From Trogon surrucura (taxonomy: Eukaryota; Chordata; Aves; Trogoniformes; Trogonidae), in assembly GCA_020746105.1 (NCBI GenBank), contig CM036618.1:116195308-116259307 (forward strand): 64,000 nt of DNA, in the 5' to 3' direction. Under the pieces are notes generated by a model. That model searched no databases, was not told where the DNA came from, and saw only the letters and a list, made by a program, of their open reading frames with translations. Below, one piece after another: positions 24,301 to 37,472 of this stretch. A program made the position numbers and the translations under genes. Position 1 is the stretch's first letter. The number at the start of each line of letters is the position of its first letter.

Positions 24301-27300
24301 TTTATGGTAAGAAGCAGTGGGGATGCCCAGGTGTGGGCAGGATGTTTATAGTCCTGCCACTTGATCATCATGTTCTGTAGACACACTCTCAGAGGAGCCA
24401 GGTTACGCAGTGAGTAAGTCTTTGTGGCTGGTCTGCAGCAAAGCCGTGTAACTCACAGCATCAAAGGGGAATCTTGTGAGAATGGAAGCAGTAAATGTGT
24501 GTGATCTGCAGCTTGTGGATGAGTTCTTGGCTGACCCTAAAGGGAGGAAGGTGTTTTACCTCTGCCTCTCCATGGGATTGCTGCTGGACTGCCAGGCTCT
24601 CCTCCAGCTCTGAACAGCCTCTCCTTGCCTCGTTCAGTGCCAAGGGCATCCTGACTCGGGAATTTGCGGTTAGCTACTTGAAACCCCTAAGGGATGCTTC
24701 CATCTCCAGCAGAGTTTACGTGATCTTTTCTTACATCGTCTTCCACAAAAGGTCAAGTCTGCACAGCAGTCAGAAAACTGCCCATTCAAGCGAGACTTAG
24801 GTCTGGTTTTGTCAGCTTGGAAATTGATAGAAATTGAGCTGCCTTGATGTGGAGATGGCCACGGGATGAGCCCACTGTGCCCGGGGATTTTGGAGGTGTT
24901 GAGACTTCTGTCGCTTTGGCAGTGGAATCAACTATATCAAGGGAGCATCCGTACCTCTGTAAGATGTTCAATATGTGCAGTCAGTGCTGGATTTCAGCTT
25001 AACATTCAGATGGGTACAATCTCTAGATGCTAAGCTTTCCTTTAGGAGCAGGCTGAGAAAACTGGCTATGAGCGTGTTCGATTCTTGAGGGAAAAGGGAG
25101 CAGGATGGATTGTTGTATCCTGCACCAAGGGCTGGTGAAGAGAAGGCCACAGTAACAGGAGACAACCACAGGCTTGATTAAAAGCTGAAACTTGATGTGG
25201 ACTGAAGATGTTTAAGATGAATTTTTTGTCCATATCCCTGAGACTAGGAGCACTGCTCCACGGGCTCCAGGGAAGTCCTGGGTCTTGTTCTTCTGAAAAA
25301 AGGGAGGCGTTGAAGAGGAGTCCAGATGTGGTGTCCAGGGAGAAGGCTGTGTGGGACAAGGCTTACTGGGACTTCATTTGCCTTTTGTAGACTCTTTTGG
25401 CTAACAGAGACTGGCGAAGAGGTGGGATTGAGTGTCATCTGCCTTTAAGCCTTGCCTGAGGGAAGCAGATGGTCCCTATGTCCTGGAGGCTGCTTGGAGG
25501 AGGGGAGAGTGGGAGTGTGTCTCCTGCCCTGTGCTGTCCTCTTGCTCGACTCTTGGGGCAGGATGGGTCCTGGATGCCGGGTGGGTGGGTGCGAGCACAT
25601 GGATGGAGAAGGGGGTGCACCTTCCATTGAGGAAAAATGTTCTGATGCCCCAAAGGAGCGTCAGAAGTGGTTTGGAGGCACGGATTTCGTTGTTTTGAAA
25701 CATTCCTTTTGCCGAGCTCGAGCCGAGCAGCTGTGCAACGTGGCTGAGATTCACAGCCTGGTCTGACCTTTCTATACCTCCAGTCGGGTATGTGGTGCTT
25801 TGGCCAAGGGCCATGTTTGTGTGTCCATAGGCAGTTAGGCTGTGGTCCAGGGGCCAGCGCTTCACTTGCAGCATGTGAGGTACCACAGTGGACTTGAAGC
25901 GTCAATCAGATCCCTCCTCATGCCAGCCACTCCTCAGCCTGCGGCCTCTTCGGAGGAAGTGAGGTGAGTAAGAGCATCCTTGGATTATAAATTAGGGAAA
26001 CTGAGGTGAGAGAGGAGCTTGGGGCACGGGAGTGGCGAAACCCCAGCAGGAGGGCAGATCAGCAGGTGAATTCCTGCCTGGCTCCATGGCATACAGATGT
26101 GTCCTAGAAGATCAGCCCAGGAGGTCTCGTGTGGCTCCGTGGCGTCCAAGGGATAAAGCACACATTCTCTTTCAGCGCAGTGGCGATCTTGGCGGTGGGA
26201 GAGGAGAAAGTTGTGTCTGGAGAGTGCTGGGTTTCTTCTGAAGAAGGCTTGCTGAAGCTCATCCCCAGTGTTGGCTCCTGCAGCAGGTGTCGCCTGCCCA
26301 ATGAGAACTGCAAACGGATTTTAAGAGCTCCATTAGGAAAGAGCCTGCTGAAGTCCAGGAGAAGAATCTTTTTGATATGCTAGCCAAAAACATGCTAACT
26401 GAACTACAAACAACTGAAGGGTCTGCTGTTGAAATAATTCACATTCAGAAATAGATCCAGCTGGTTTTTTTTTTTTTCCCCTAACATGGCCAGAACATCC
26501 TGTAGCATAAAGTAGGAGGAAAAAAGAGCCTTACATGGACATTTCTTCTCCTCCAGGAAGATCTGCCCTCTACTCCTCAGTGTACCTCTTTGTGGTGGTC
26601 AAATTGTGTAGCAAGCCCAGTTGTGAAAACTGACCTAAAAAGATCCTTGTCCCAAAGAGCTTCTTCCCAGCCCAGCTAGCTGTCACATACAGCTTACTTG
26701 TTCATGATACAGTTGTTGCTCAGCAGGTTCCGTCAGTTGTGCTCGTGGCAAGGTGTTGCTTGCCATGGATGACTCCTCAGAAACACAGTATCGTTGGAGG
26801 GGAGGGAGAAGAAGAGGTGGTACTTAAAAAAAACCCTTAAATTAATTTTATTGCTGACAAAGTAAAACAAATTACGAGTCCTATGTCCTTTGAATTTATT
26901 CTTGCACTAAATCAGAGTGGGCAACAAATCAAGCTTGTTCACAAGCAGATAAGTTTTCCAAGAATGTAATGGAGTGATGTGAAAGCCTCTGGAGTCAAAA
27001 AAACGATCCAAAGCGAGATTGCAGATGTGCTGTCGTGATGTTGCTGGCTGCTGGGAGGCAGTCGCCGTGGTCCAGCGGGAGAGTCTGTGGACCTGGGAGA
27101 CCTTGGAAGCCATTGTCACATAGGTGGTAGCTGGTGGTGCACCTCCTGTTGGGGTTAGGTCTGCAGATACTGTGTCTGGGCTGAGGGAGACCTGCCGGAG
27201 GACTTACTCAGGAGGTTCTTTCCTTGTGGAAATGGGTCTTGATGAAGGAATTGGTCCTTTTTCATCTTTATTTAGGTCCTGTCTAGAGTTTCCTGGTCTT

Positions 27301-27869
27301 GGGAGCTTCCTGTGATGACTTCCAAGCCCCTTCTGAAAATCAACCCTCCTGCCAGGAGGGTATCAGGTGTTCGTGCTGTGAAGAGGAAGCGCCTGGGCAT
27401 GGTGCTGGTGATGAAAGCAAGTTGAGAGAGAAATTTGAGATGATTTTGGGAAGATAATGAAGCTTAAAAGGAGAAGAATGAACAAAAAGGTATCAGTCAC
27501 CACCTGTTGCTGTGTGCTGAAGTTAAAATCCCCAGGGATTTGCATCAGGTGTAAAATGAAACAACAGCATTTTTGATGTTCGTCTTCAAAGCCTTGATCA
27601 TGAGGCTATTTAAAAAAGAAAAAAAAAATTAACGAAGGCTTTTTGTTTTGTGCTAGTGAAAAACGTGTATTTTCCAAAGTTCTGTTAATCCTGGTCCCTA
27701 TTACTTAGGTGCACGTTTCCAAAGCACCTCGGGAGCGGGGCTGCGTGCCGGCCGGCAGCGCTGTTTGGATAAGGGAGACTGAGGACCCAGGGACTGTAGG
27801 ACTGGAGTCTCAAATTGTTTAAATTGACTTTGGTGGCCTGGTGCCAGCTGACACCAGCTGAGAGTCTGG

Positions 27870-27950
27870 ACAGTACAACTTGTCCAAGGTCATCTCACGG
27901 GCTAATAGCAGAGCAGTGAATTTAAAACCCGGGTCTGCAGAGTCTCACTT
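27870..27950 (-). repeat. Ancient MIR/CORE-SINE-like relic
   Basis: The words AACTTGTCCAAGGTCATC, GCTAATAGCAGAGCAGTGAA and AAAACCCGGGTCTGCAGAG follow in the order and spacing of the antisense MIR consensus as I remember it (a stretch like CTTGCCCAAGGTCAC, then TAGTAAGTGGCAGAGC, then GAACCCAGGTCTG). A possible further piece (AAGGGAGACTGAGG, 27,771-27,784) would be the next part of the same element, now displaced by unrelated sequence. Strong divergence fits the great age of CORE-SINEs in amniotes. The call rests on memory of the consensus, not on an alignment. Confidence 0.5.
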
Positions 27951-30900
27951 CAGGGTAAATAAAGAATTCGTACCACTTCTTGGAGGGTCCTGCGGTTCTT
28001 AAAGCCTTATAAAGAAAGGACAGCATCAAACACTTGATTCTGGTATGATGTGGAAGACTACCCTTTTGTGCCAGGGTCTCTGATTACAAATAGACTCTTT
28101 TTTCTTTTTTTTTTTTTTTTTTTCCTATAGCATTATTTATTTCCTTAAAATACTTTGGAAAATTCCAGTTTGGGATTTTACTAGAAGGATCCCTTCCTCT
28201 GTGTGAATGAGGGATGGGATTGGGCTAGGCCAGACTCTGTTCTCAGAGGAGAAAGGCTGAGGTGCTGTTCCTGACAGGTACCTGTTTGGGCTTTTCCTCT
28301 TCAGCAGGTGGGGAAACATTTCTTTCACTAGATCAGGTTGCTTAGAGTTGTGTACCACAGTCCAAGAGCTGACCCGTGTGCTCAGCATCGGAGAACTTGT
28401 GATCGCTGTGTTTGGCCAGAAGACAGATTACTCTGAAATGTGAGATTTCCTGGCGGGGATGCTAAACACACAAGTTCGTTCTGGTAAACCAGTGAACTTG
28501 CACAAACTATGAGTGTTAATGATGATTGTATTTTTTTCCTGTACATTACCAGGGCTGTTCAGGGAAGAACTGAAACTAGTGTTTCCAAAATTCTGGAGCG
28601 TGTTTCCTACACAAGCTCAACTATGGGAATTTACAAGGTGCTTCTTTGTTGCGCGTGGAGATGCTTCTCCTTTTTTCCCTATTTTTTTTTTTTTATATTC
28701 CCTCCCGTCACCCCATTGAACAGCTTTTTCTATAGGGGTGATGACGATGTGGATGTGGGAGAGGGACTGGGAGGACTTCATTAACATGCAGGGTCTACCA
28801 GCAGAGATGGCCAAGGCTGAAGAGCCTGGTTCTTGCTGGAGGGAGTCCCACGGCAGATTTCCTCACATGGGACTGTACAAGTGACCCTGATGGCATGAAG
28901 CAGAACCCGAGTAGCAGGATGCTGAGATGAGCTTGGGCTTTGCATCTACCTTCATATGCAGGAGTGAAGGACTAGATGTGCAGGAGGAGGAAAGAAGGGA
29001 CAACCTGAGATAGCTCAGTGGTGACACCTGTTGACTGGGAAAATGGCTGTGCCAGGGATCCGGGAGTGGGAAAACCTGAGGTATTTTGGAAGGATGAGCC
29101 TTGGTTTGTATGATCCATGTGAAGGAGAATAGAGGGGGGCAATGCCTGGTGGTGCAGGCAGAAGAACCTGCTGTGGGAGGGAACCTGCAGCAGGACGCAT
29201 CTCGCTTTCTCCTGGCAGATGAAGCTGGCGATTTTACTGTGGCTGATTAAACTGTGCTGATCTCTGGTTCTGATTCCCATGGCTGATGGGCTTTGTCCCT
29301 CTCCTTCCTGATTACTGGATTTATTTCTAGATATGTTTCCTTACTTCTACTAAATATGAAAAAAAAACATGTCCTGGGGCTTCTATATATATTTGTCTGT
29401 AATTGAGGTAGGATTAATTGCTTAAAATTGTTTTTAAGGGCCTAATATGAGATCAGCAGATGGGAGCATGGGGTAAAATGCATAATGAATACGTTATGTT
29501 ATAAGTAATGGACACAGTGCACAGGCATCCCTGAAGGGTAATAGCTCTTTCAATATTTAATTAAGCAGGTCCCATAGGGAAAACACTTGATGCCACTGAG
29601 GTAATTTTCAGCCTGGCTTAGTGACATGTAGATCAAGGACAGAAGCCTGTGTGCAGCTGGGGCCCTTGGTAGGCATGGTCGTGGTAACCACAAGGGAATG
29701 TTTGTTGGCTGGAGAACTGATAGGAAGAGATCATGTTGAGGGCTGATAGAGAGGAGATGCTGAGAGCCCCAGGAAGATTTGTTGGAACTAGTTCTTTGCT
29801 CATTTTCCTAAGGTGGAATTGCTGAACTGGGCAGCCAACTGCTTCTGTCCCCTTTGATGAAGAAGCTTGGCTTTCCAAGAGGACACCTGGTGGATGATCT
29901 CTCCTGTTCTTGGAGCCCGTTTGCCCATGGCTGGCTTGTCGTGGTGGCTCCCAGACCAGGTCCACTTGCTGGCCAGTGTCAGGGAACGGGGCTGATCATG
30001 AGCGTCTGCAAACATCTGGGCAGGGTGCCAGCTGTCACGGCCGCCCCAAAGGCCCTCACTGGGGTTCTTCCTGTGGCTAGAGCCGCACCGTGTTAATTTA
30101 GCAGAAGAGCTGCGTTAGTGCGGGGAGTTCGGCTTCTTGGGGAAGAAGACACAGGATCAGTTAAGAGGCCAGTGGCTGCCCTTCAGCCCGCGCTTATCTA
30201 TCATAAAAGTTGAGTCTTGCAGGTTTCCCAGTGGGGTTTCCTGCCTTGTACGTCCTTGTCTGGCTGTCAGTGAGTTCCCCTGAGTTTCACAGCACATAAA
30301 GAGCGCTTTTAGGGGGCAAATCCAGATTTGGTATCCTACAGTAGAGTTAAAATATCAGAGCTGATGCATTTTCTGGGGCTGAGACCCCATCTCTGTGTTG
30401 GAGAGTGCCTAGCACTATGGAAGCAGTAAATAATAGCAATTACATGAGTAACAATTACGGGTTTTTTGTAGTGTTGCAGGGAAGCACAAGGGGAGAAGAG
30501 TTGCAAGGCAAAGGGAAGGGAGAAATAGCCTTTTTAACTTGAAAAACATGTTTGTATTGAAATCGAACACAAAAGCTCCCTTTTCCCTCCTGCTTGTTTA
30601 TTTTTTGCAAGATCCGTTTTTTTTCTTTTATGAAGAAAAACATAAAAAAACCCCCAGCCCTCTTCTGCTCTTTTGTGACGGCTGCCCTGTCATCAGAGCA
30701 TTCTGGTGTTTAGATACCAGACGGGGAGCCAGGGCTTATGACTGCCTGTTTTAGGTTTTTGGGTTTTTTTCCCCCTTCTTTTCCTTTTTGTTTCTTTCCT
30801 GAAAGGAGTGGCTTATTTTTAGAGCTCGTACCACTCGGCTCTCTGGAGGGAGGCAGGAGGCCTCTTCCCTCCGTCACCCCCGGGAGGGTCTCGTTGCTGC

Positions 30901-33900
30901 GGGAGCAGGCACTGTGGGGAGGTCAAAGGAACGGCTCGGTTTCTTCGAAGAGCTGCCCCGTTTCTCTTGCCAGCGTGCCTTTACGATATTTTCCCCGAGA
31001 ATTTTGATTCCTCAGAATTATATTTAGCTAAAAGTGTAAAAGAGGACAAATCAAACCAAAATAAAATACTTTATTCCAGGTTGACTGAAATGTTTCGCCT
31101 GACTCGAAACCGTCTTTCCTCCCACTGTGTCAGCTTGGAATTAGAAGAGAAATACATAAATGTGGGGGAAGGAGCCATGAATGTTCAGCTCGTAAACAGC
31201 AAAAAAACTGCAAACCAGTCAAACCCCAAGTTTAGAACTGAACTCATTTTTCACTGCTTTTTAAAAGGTATCTCCTCCAGAGCATTACAATCTTACTGCA
31301 GCACGTTACCCAAGCCTTCCAAGAGAGAAGGGTCTTTTTGATAACAGCGAAGATCTCAATTACTGCTTTTTCAGCCATGTAAGGTCTCGATTTCCAGGTT
31401 TGAGCAGCCACAGGATCTTAGAACTCTGTAAAAAGTAGCACTGTTACTGATGGAAAATCAATTTTAGGTTATTTTTAATTCATTGTTGCTAATTTTTTTC
31501 CTTGCTGTCTACCAAGAAGAAAGAAAATGGTGATGAGTGAGCTTGATACGGCAGACCTTCCACTGGTAACAGGTAAAATGTTTGTGGAAGGAGAGTGCCA
31601 GTGGGAGGGTTAAGATACCCCCTGAGAAGTGAAAGTAGAGAATCAGGCTAAGAATACTGAGCACTGTTCTCCAGGTCCATGGGAAACTGTCACCTTGAGT
31701 ATCATCTGTGGTTTTAGCAGAGGAACGTCCAAGGAAAAACTATGAAAATTATTAGAGGCATGAAAAGAAGACCTACTTTTCTACCAGGTGCTAAACTGCT
31801 TCTTTTGCACTTGTGCGTAAGGCAAGAAGAAGGGAACAGTCAATTTAATGGTCCGGCTGATATGAATAACAAAGAAAATATAACCTTCTGCACAAGCTAT
31901 TAATGAACAATCAAGGAAGCGCGGAATGATTATAGAGATGGATGAAATGCCACCGACACCCATGGGCGCCCAGCACCACCACCCCTGGGTGCCCACCACA
32001 AGCACCGGGTGCTGTGAGTGCTTGCAGGTCCCTCCTGGTCCCAGTTACTTCTCTGGAGGTTGGTGGAGTGTTAGTGCCTCCAGCTGGGCAGGACCCTCAC
32101 CTGAAGTGAGCGAGAGCTTGGTGAGCAATCACTGCCCTCGATGGTTTTCTGTAAGCCCTGCCTGACCTTCAAGTTTTCTTTGTTCTCGTGCTGGGAGCAG
32201 AGGCAGACTCGAGCAGAATGCATACAGAAACTTAGCTTTCAGGTGTTAGCTAGCTTTTCAGAGTTAAAATAAGCCCACAGTCACGTTTTTTGCTGCTCTT
32301 TGTGTTGTGCTGTGAGGCCCATAGAGCTGCTGTTGGCCCTGCTGTTGGCCACCTCTGCCCCTGGAGTGCAGCTGGGTCATGTGGGGACTGCCTCAGCCAG
32401 CTGCTGCCCCTGAGCCCTGTGATGGGTGAGAGGGACAGAAGCTTCTTGGGGCCCTCAGTGGGCCCCTTTCTGGGAGAGCTCATGAGCTGGTGTGTGGGAG
32501 CTGAATCTGGCTCAGAGGGGAGGACAAGGAGCCAAGAAGGGTCGGTGTGTGGGAGTGTGGGGGCTGTGTTAATCTTGGACGGGGACCTGGTCTTTTGCTT
32601 TGTTCCTCTGAGGATGCACATGAGGGGAGAGGTGGTGTTTTGCAATACCGTGCTGCATGTTCGAGGGTGGGACAGGATTCCGGGCCTGGAGAGTCAGCCT
32701 CTCCAGGGACTCTGAGGGGGTCTTTAAACTGGAGGATTGGTTTGGACAAAGCCTGTCTGCATGGTCACTGCTGGTGGGAAAACAGGAGGACTTGTAATGC
32801 ATCCCCTCTGTGATTTTTTAATTGAGGTTGCACTTTTGTAACAGAGAGTGAGAGGCATTTGGGATGTTATTGTGTCTGGGGTTTTGTGAGGGCTTCATTT
32901 TTTTTTTCTCCCCCCCCCAGTTGTTGATCACAGAGAAAATAGTGATAAATGGGGGGGAAAGATACTGATGCATTTGTGTGGTGAGAATTTAGGCCTTGAT
33001 TCTTTTTTTTTTTGTGGCTGGCGCTTAAGTCGCTGTCTAGTGATAAAACTGAAATATCAGCACTGCCTTCATTGGAACAAAGTTGTTATTTTTTTGCCTT
33101 CCTTTTCACATTTGGGAGAAGGCTCAGAGGCAGGGGGTTGTTACTGGTGGATGGGAGGTCCTATGGGGGGCTGACAGGAGACCAGGCTGGGGGCTGTGGG
33201 GGAGAGGAGGAGGAGGCAGCAGCTCAGTGGGGAAGGTTTGGGAGGAATGAGTTCTTGAGAAATTAATTACAAGAGCTGGAGTAGGAGGAATCCCATAACT
33301 CTTCATCTGCCCATGTAGGTTAGTATGTGTGGAAATAGAGCTTTGAAATCAGATGTAGGGAGCAGGGTGCTCGTCAAAGCCAGGTGTAGGCTTTCTGTTC
33401 TGCTTCCCCCCCCGAGGGTGCTCTATTTATGGTCTTTGCTGTTGCTGATTTTGAAAGGAAAGCATCACCCAAATTAGCCTCCAGAGAAAGATAGTCCATT
33501 TATGAAATGTTTATGAAATCCCAAGCTCAGATTATGGGGTGACAACCTGCGGCACATCTGATTGAGGGGAAAAAAAAAGCCTTGTAGAAGGACTGACTGG
33601 GCCTTACGTGCAGGTCTGGGGGTAGAAGTGCAGCTCTGGGCTTTACTATCGGGAATTTAGCCAAGCCCTGCTCTGGCGGGAGGATTCACCTGGTCTGTCT
33701 TGAGGTGACCATGCCGCTTCTCCCCACCTCTGCTGCCAGCTTAATGTGGGAGCTTGTGCTTGCTTGTTCCTGCTTTTTTCTTCCTCGGAGATATTTCCCT
33801 GTTTTATTCGTTTTAAGAAAATTTCAGGGAGAGGGAGATAATTCAGCTTGTTGAAAGATGGGGGGTGTGAAACCAGCCCTTCAAAACCAGAAATGGCCAC

Positions 33901-34557
33901 CGTCATAACAATAAATGAAAGGGACAGACAAGCGAGGAGGGAGGACAAGCGTATTTCAGAAAAGCCATGCTGTTTTTGGCTTCAGCCAGCGGGATCTAGC
34001 AGCTTGCATAGAAAGTGGTTTATTGCCAGTGGGAACTGAGGATACCTGCCAGCTCCCTGAAGCCATTAGCATTGTTGGGCCAAGTTCTCTGCTGCTGTAA
34101 ATCAGTATCTGGACTAAAGTTCAAGGCATTCTCCTGGTTTCCCCCAGCTGAACATCATGCCTGGTTAGTTTTTAATCCCCACCCATTAATCTAAAGTTGT
34201 CTTGTCCACTGAATCAACCCTGTTCAGGATGAGGAGAGGTGTGATACGCTCGTGTTGAGTTACTGCCGTGCACCAGTCTGATCCCAGAGAGCTCTCCACA
34301 GTGTTTCCTTAGCAAACCTCACGACCCTGATTTATCCACTCATCTTCCTCTGAACTTATTTTTGTTGCTCAGATGAAGTGACCTGCTCACTTCATGGCCA
34401 GGTTTGTGAAATGACCTTCTGATCTCCATGATGGGGACGTGATGGGTGTTTGTTTTCTGATCAGCAGCCTAGAGAGAAAGATGCTGATGGGTGGTGGCAC
34501 ACACTTAGGGAAGAGGCTATTTAAAGTACGCATTAAATACTTAGCCTTATGGATAAT

Positions 34558-35330
34558 CCAAAAAGGGCAAGTGTAGAGTTTTGCACTTGGGAAAGAGTAA
34601 CCCCATGTGCCAGTATAGGTTGGGGACTGCCCTGCTGGAGAGCAGCAGAAAGGAAAGGGACTTGGGCATTCTGGTGGACAGCAGGATGACCATGAGCCAG
34701 CAATGTGCCCTCGTGGCCAAGAAGGCCAATGGTATCCTGGGGTGTATTAGAAGAGGAGTAGCATGTAGGTCAAGAGAGGTCCTCCTGCCCCTCTACTCTG
34801 CCCTGGTGAGGCCACATCTGGAATATTGTGTCCAGTTCTGGACCCCTTAGCTCAAGAGAGACAGGAAACTGCTGGAGAGAGTCCAGCGCAGAGCCACGGA
34901 GATGATGAAGGGAGTGGAACATCTCCCTTATGAGGAAAGGCTGAAGGAGCTGGGTCTCTTTAGTTTGGAGAAGAGGAGGCTGAGGGGTGACCTCATTCAT
35001 GTTTATAAATACGGCAAGGGGGAGTGTCAGGAGGATGGAGCCAGGCTTTTTTTCAGTGACGTCCACTGACAGGACAAGGGGCAATGAGCACAAGCTGGAA
35101 CACAGGAGATTCCATAAAAATATTAGAAAAAACTTTTTCCCTGTGAGGGTAACAGAGCCCTGGAACAGGCTGCCCAGGGAGGTTGTGGAATCTCCTTCTC
35201 TTGAGACATTCAAACCCCACCTGGCCGTGTTCCTGTGTCACCTAGCGTAGGTGATCCTGCTCTGGCAGGGAGGTTGGACTAGATGATCTTTTGAGGTCCC
35301 TTCCAACCCCTAACATTCTGTGATTCTGTG
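34558..35330 (+). repeat. CR1 LINE, 5'-truncated, decayed ORF2 end plus 3' UTR
   Basis: Sense-strand copy of the last part of CR1. The first frame (34,581-34,850) encodes the C-terminal reverse-transcriptase/thumb region (motifs [39 protein letters not shown]) and then meets a stop (TAG near 34,850). The matching downstream frame (34,987-35,250, with [20 protein letters not shown]) is in a different phase, so at least one stop and one frameshift separate them. The element ends with the CR1 3' UTR (GGAGGTTGGACTAGATGATC) and the tail CATTCTGTGATTCTGTG at about 35,330. It is the same subfamily type as the copy at 41.9 kb. It is dead, inside intron 2 and in the gene's sense orientation. Confidence 0.95.
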
Positions 35331-37472
35331 TGAATTTGCTCTGTTTGCTAGTTGTGCACTGGGATGTGCATTTTCTAGGGCAGGGGCTGCTTGTGTGTGT
35401 TGCTGTGCAGGGTGGTGTAACCTCATTTTTAGAGCCTCTTAGTGCTGCTGGACCAGAAGTAATGAACAATCCTAACAACGAGGGCAAGAGCGCTCATTTT
35501 TATCACAATAAAGATGAGAAAGGGTTTTCTTCATCTGTGTAGGTGTGCTAGGTAAACCTGTGTGGAAATAGTCTCTGTGCAGGACAGGTGACTTCACATC
35601 AGCATAGAATTTCTGTCTTCCCTAGTCTGTATCCCCCTTGCCAGAGGTAGTTTTGGATGGTCTTGGCTTGTTCAGACATCTAAGGTGTGTTGGCCAGCTA
35701 TGCCAAGGGCCCTGGCACTGCCTGTCCCCTGTGCCAGGGGCTTTGTCCCCCTCAGAAATGGGATGTCTGCTCTGAGGCCCTGACACGTCCCTGGCTTTTT
35801 GGTGTTCCTCTGCCTTAATGCTGAGGATAAATACAGTTGGGAACACTGAGATGCTGTATAGCATTACAAAGCAGTACTACTCATTCCGGGAAGTGCGGAT
35901 AGGATGTGTTCAGCTGCGTTTCTGCGGTGCTGTAGCCAGAGCCATCTGGAAAGAGTGTAAGGAGCTCGAGTGGTCGCGTGGAGATCTGGGTCACACACAG
36001 AGCGTTTTCAGAAATTCTGAGCAATTTGATCGGTTCTTCTTTCTGTTGTAATTCATTTTCATGATCAGAAGCGGAACAGATCAGCAATCCTGCAAGAAGA
36101 GCTTGTTCTCAGCCAGTGCCACCCCAACGTGGCAGGGACAGGAGCTCCCAACAAACACACCCTGACGTGCTCCCCATCTTGTGTAAAGAGACATGGCCAG
36201 TGGAAATGCACTGTCTGCATTGTCCTTTCTGTGTTATGAAATACAGTACAGGACAAAGAGACTGGAAAAAATGACTTGTGTGCTTATTGTCCGTGGAAAT
36301 GTGGCTGGGAGGAAGCTCAAATCAAGCTCTCCAGAACCTGGATTCTGAGTCTCTAATGTAAAACTGGTGCTGGGTAATTTGAGTTGTGGAAAATACCTTG
36401 TGGTGATGTCTAGTGCTTAAAAAAAATTAAAATAACCCACCTTGAAATACTCCGTGGTGCAGAACTTTGGAAAAACTTGTTGTTGGAGCAAAGTCTTTAA
36501 ATATGTCACAGTATTATTGTATTATAAAACTAGCAGCTAAAACAATAAGAAGAATGTCTAATCTGTATGCTGGCCTGAGCAAAATGACAATGTAGCTAAT
36601 GCAAGATGTTTAGTAGCCTTTACCTCTGCTGAGAAAATGCAAAAAAATGTCTTTGACATGTTTTCTATTAAAAATAATCCAGTATCTGAACAACTTCATT
36701 TTAAGAAAGCAAGCTAGCAGTTTTGTAACTTTTCCTACTTTTCCTTGGAGAGTTTTGCTTATTCCTTGCTGTTCTCATAGTCCCTCTGTAGAATGCCAGA
36801 TTTTTGTTCTACCTCTTGCTGATTTAGTGTATGTTGGAATCAAAGGATGGGGCCCTTGTTGGGTGGCAGGAGTGCTCAGGCTCCACAGCCTTTGGCAGCT
36901 AGTGTGAGGCTTCTCATCAGACTAGGTTTTGCCTTTGGAGAAGTGGATAAAGGATCACAAGACACAGTCTGACCTGAGAAGTCAGGAGCACGTGTCATGA
37001 CAGATGTGTTCTGAAAAAGGATTTGTGATTACTGCATCTGCCTTTCTGAAAGGTCAGATCGTTGTGTTTCGGCACTGTCGAGCTTAAAATCTTGACGCGT
37101 CCCCATTGTCACAGGGAAATCCTTGGAAGGTCGAGCTTTTGAAAAAGCATCTCCCTTCTTCCATAACTTCTATTTTCTCTTGCCCCAGATGTGATTTAGA
37201 GTGAAGATACCCAAGCGGGATTTTGGGGTCTGTGGGTTGCAAGTCCTGCGGTGGGACTCCCAGAGGAGAACTGGTACTCAGTGGTGTAAGTCACTGGTGT
37301 ATGTCACAGCCATCCCCGTGAGCTCAGCCATGGACTGGTTCTGCTGCTATTTACGCTGAGTTATGTGAATGCCAAATGTAGCTTTTATAAACACTTATTG
37401 CCAGATTAAACTTTCCCCCTTCCAAAGCCATCTCAAATGACTTTCTTCTTCTCTGCCCCTTGCTTGAGTGTG

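Noticed and set aside
30967..31341. 124-codon plus-strand frame
   Set aside because: Looks protein-like in composition but has no recognisable domain, no Kozak or promoter context, and is not bounded by convincing splice sites.
31526..31576. Exon-like segment with acceptor TCTACCAAG and donor ACAG|GTAAAA
   Set aside because: Its only open frame would need a phase-2 start, which does not fit between the phase-1 exons 2 and 3; the phase-1 frame hits a stop within a few codons.
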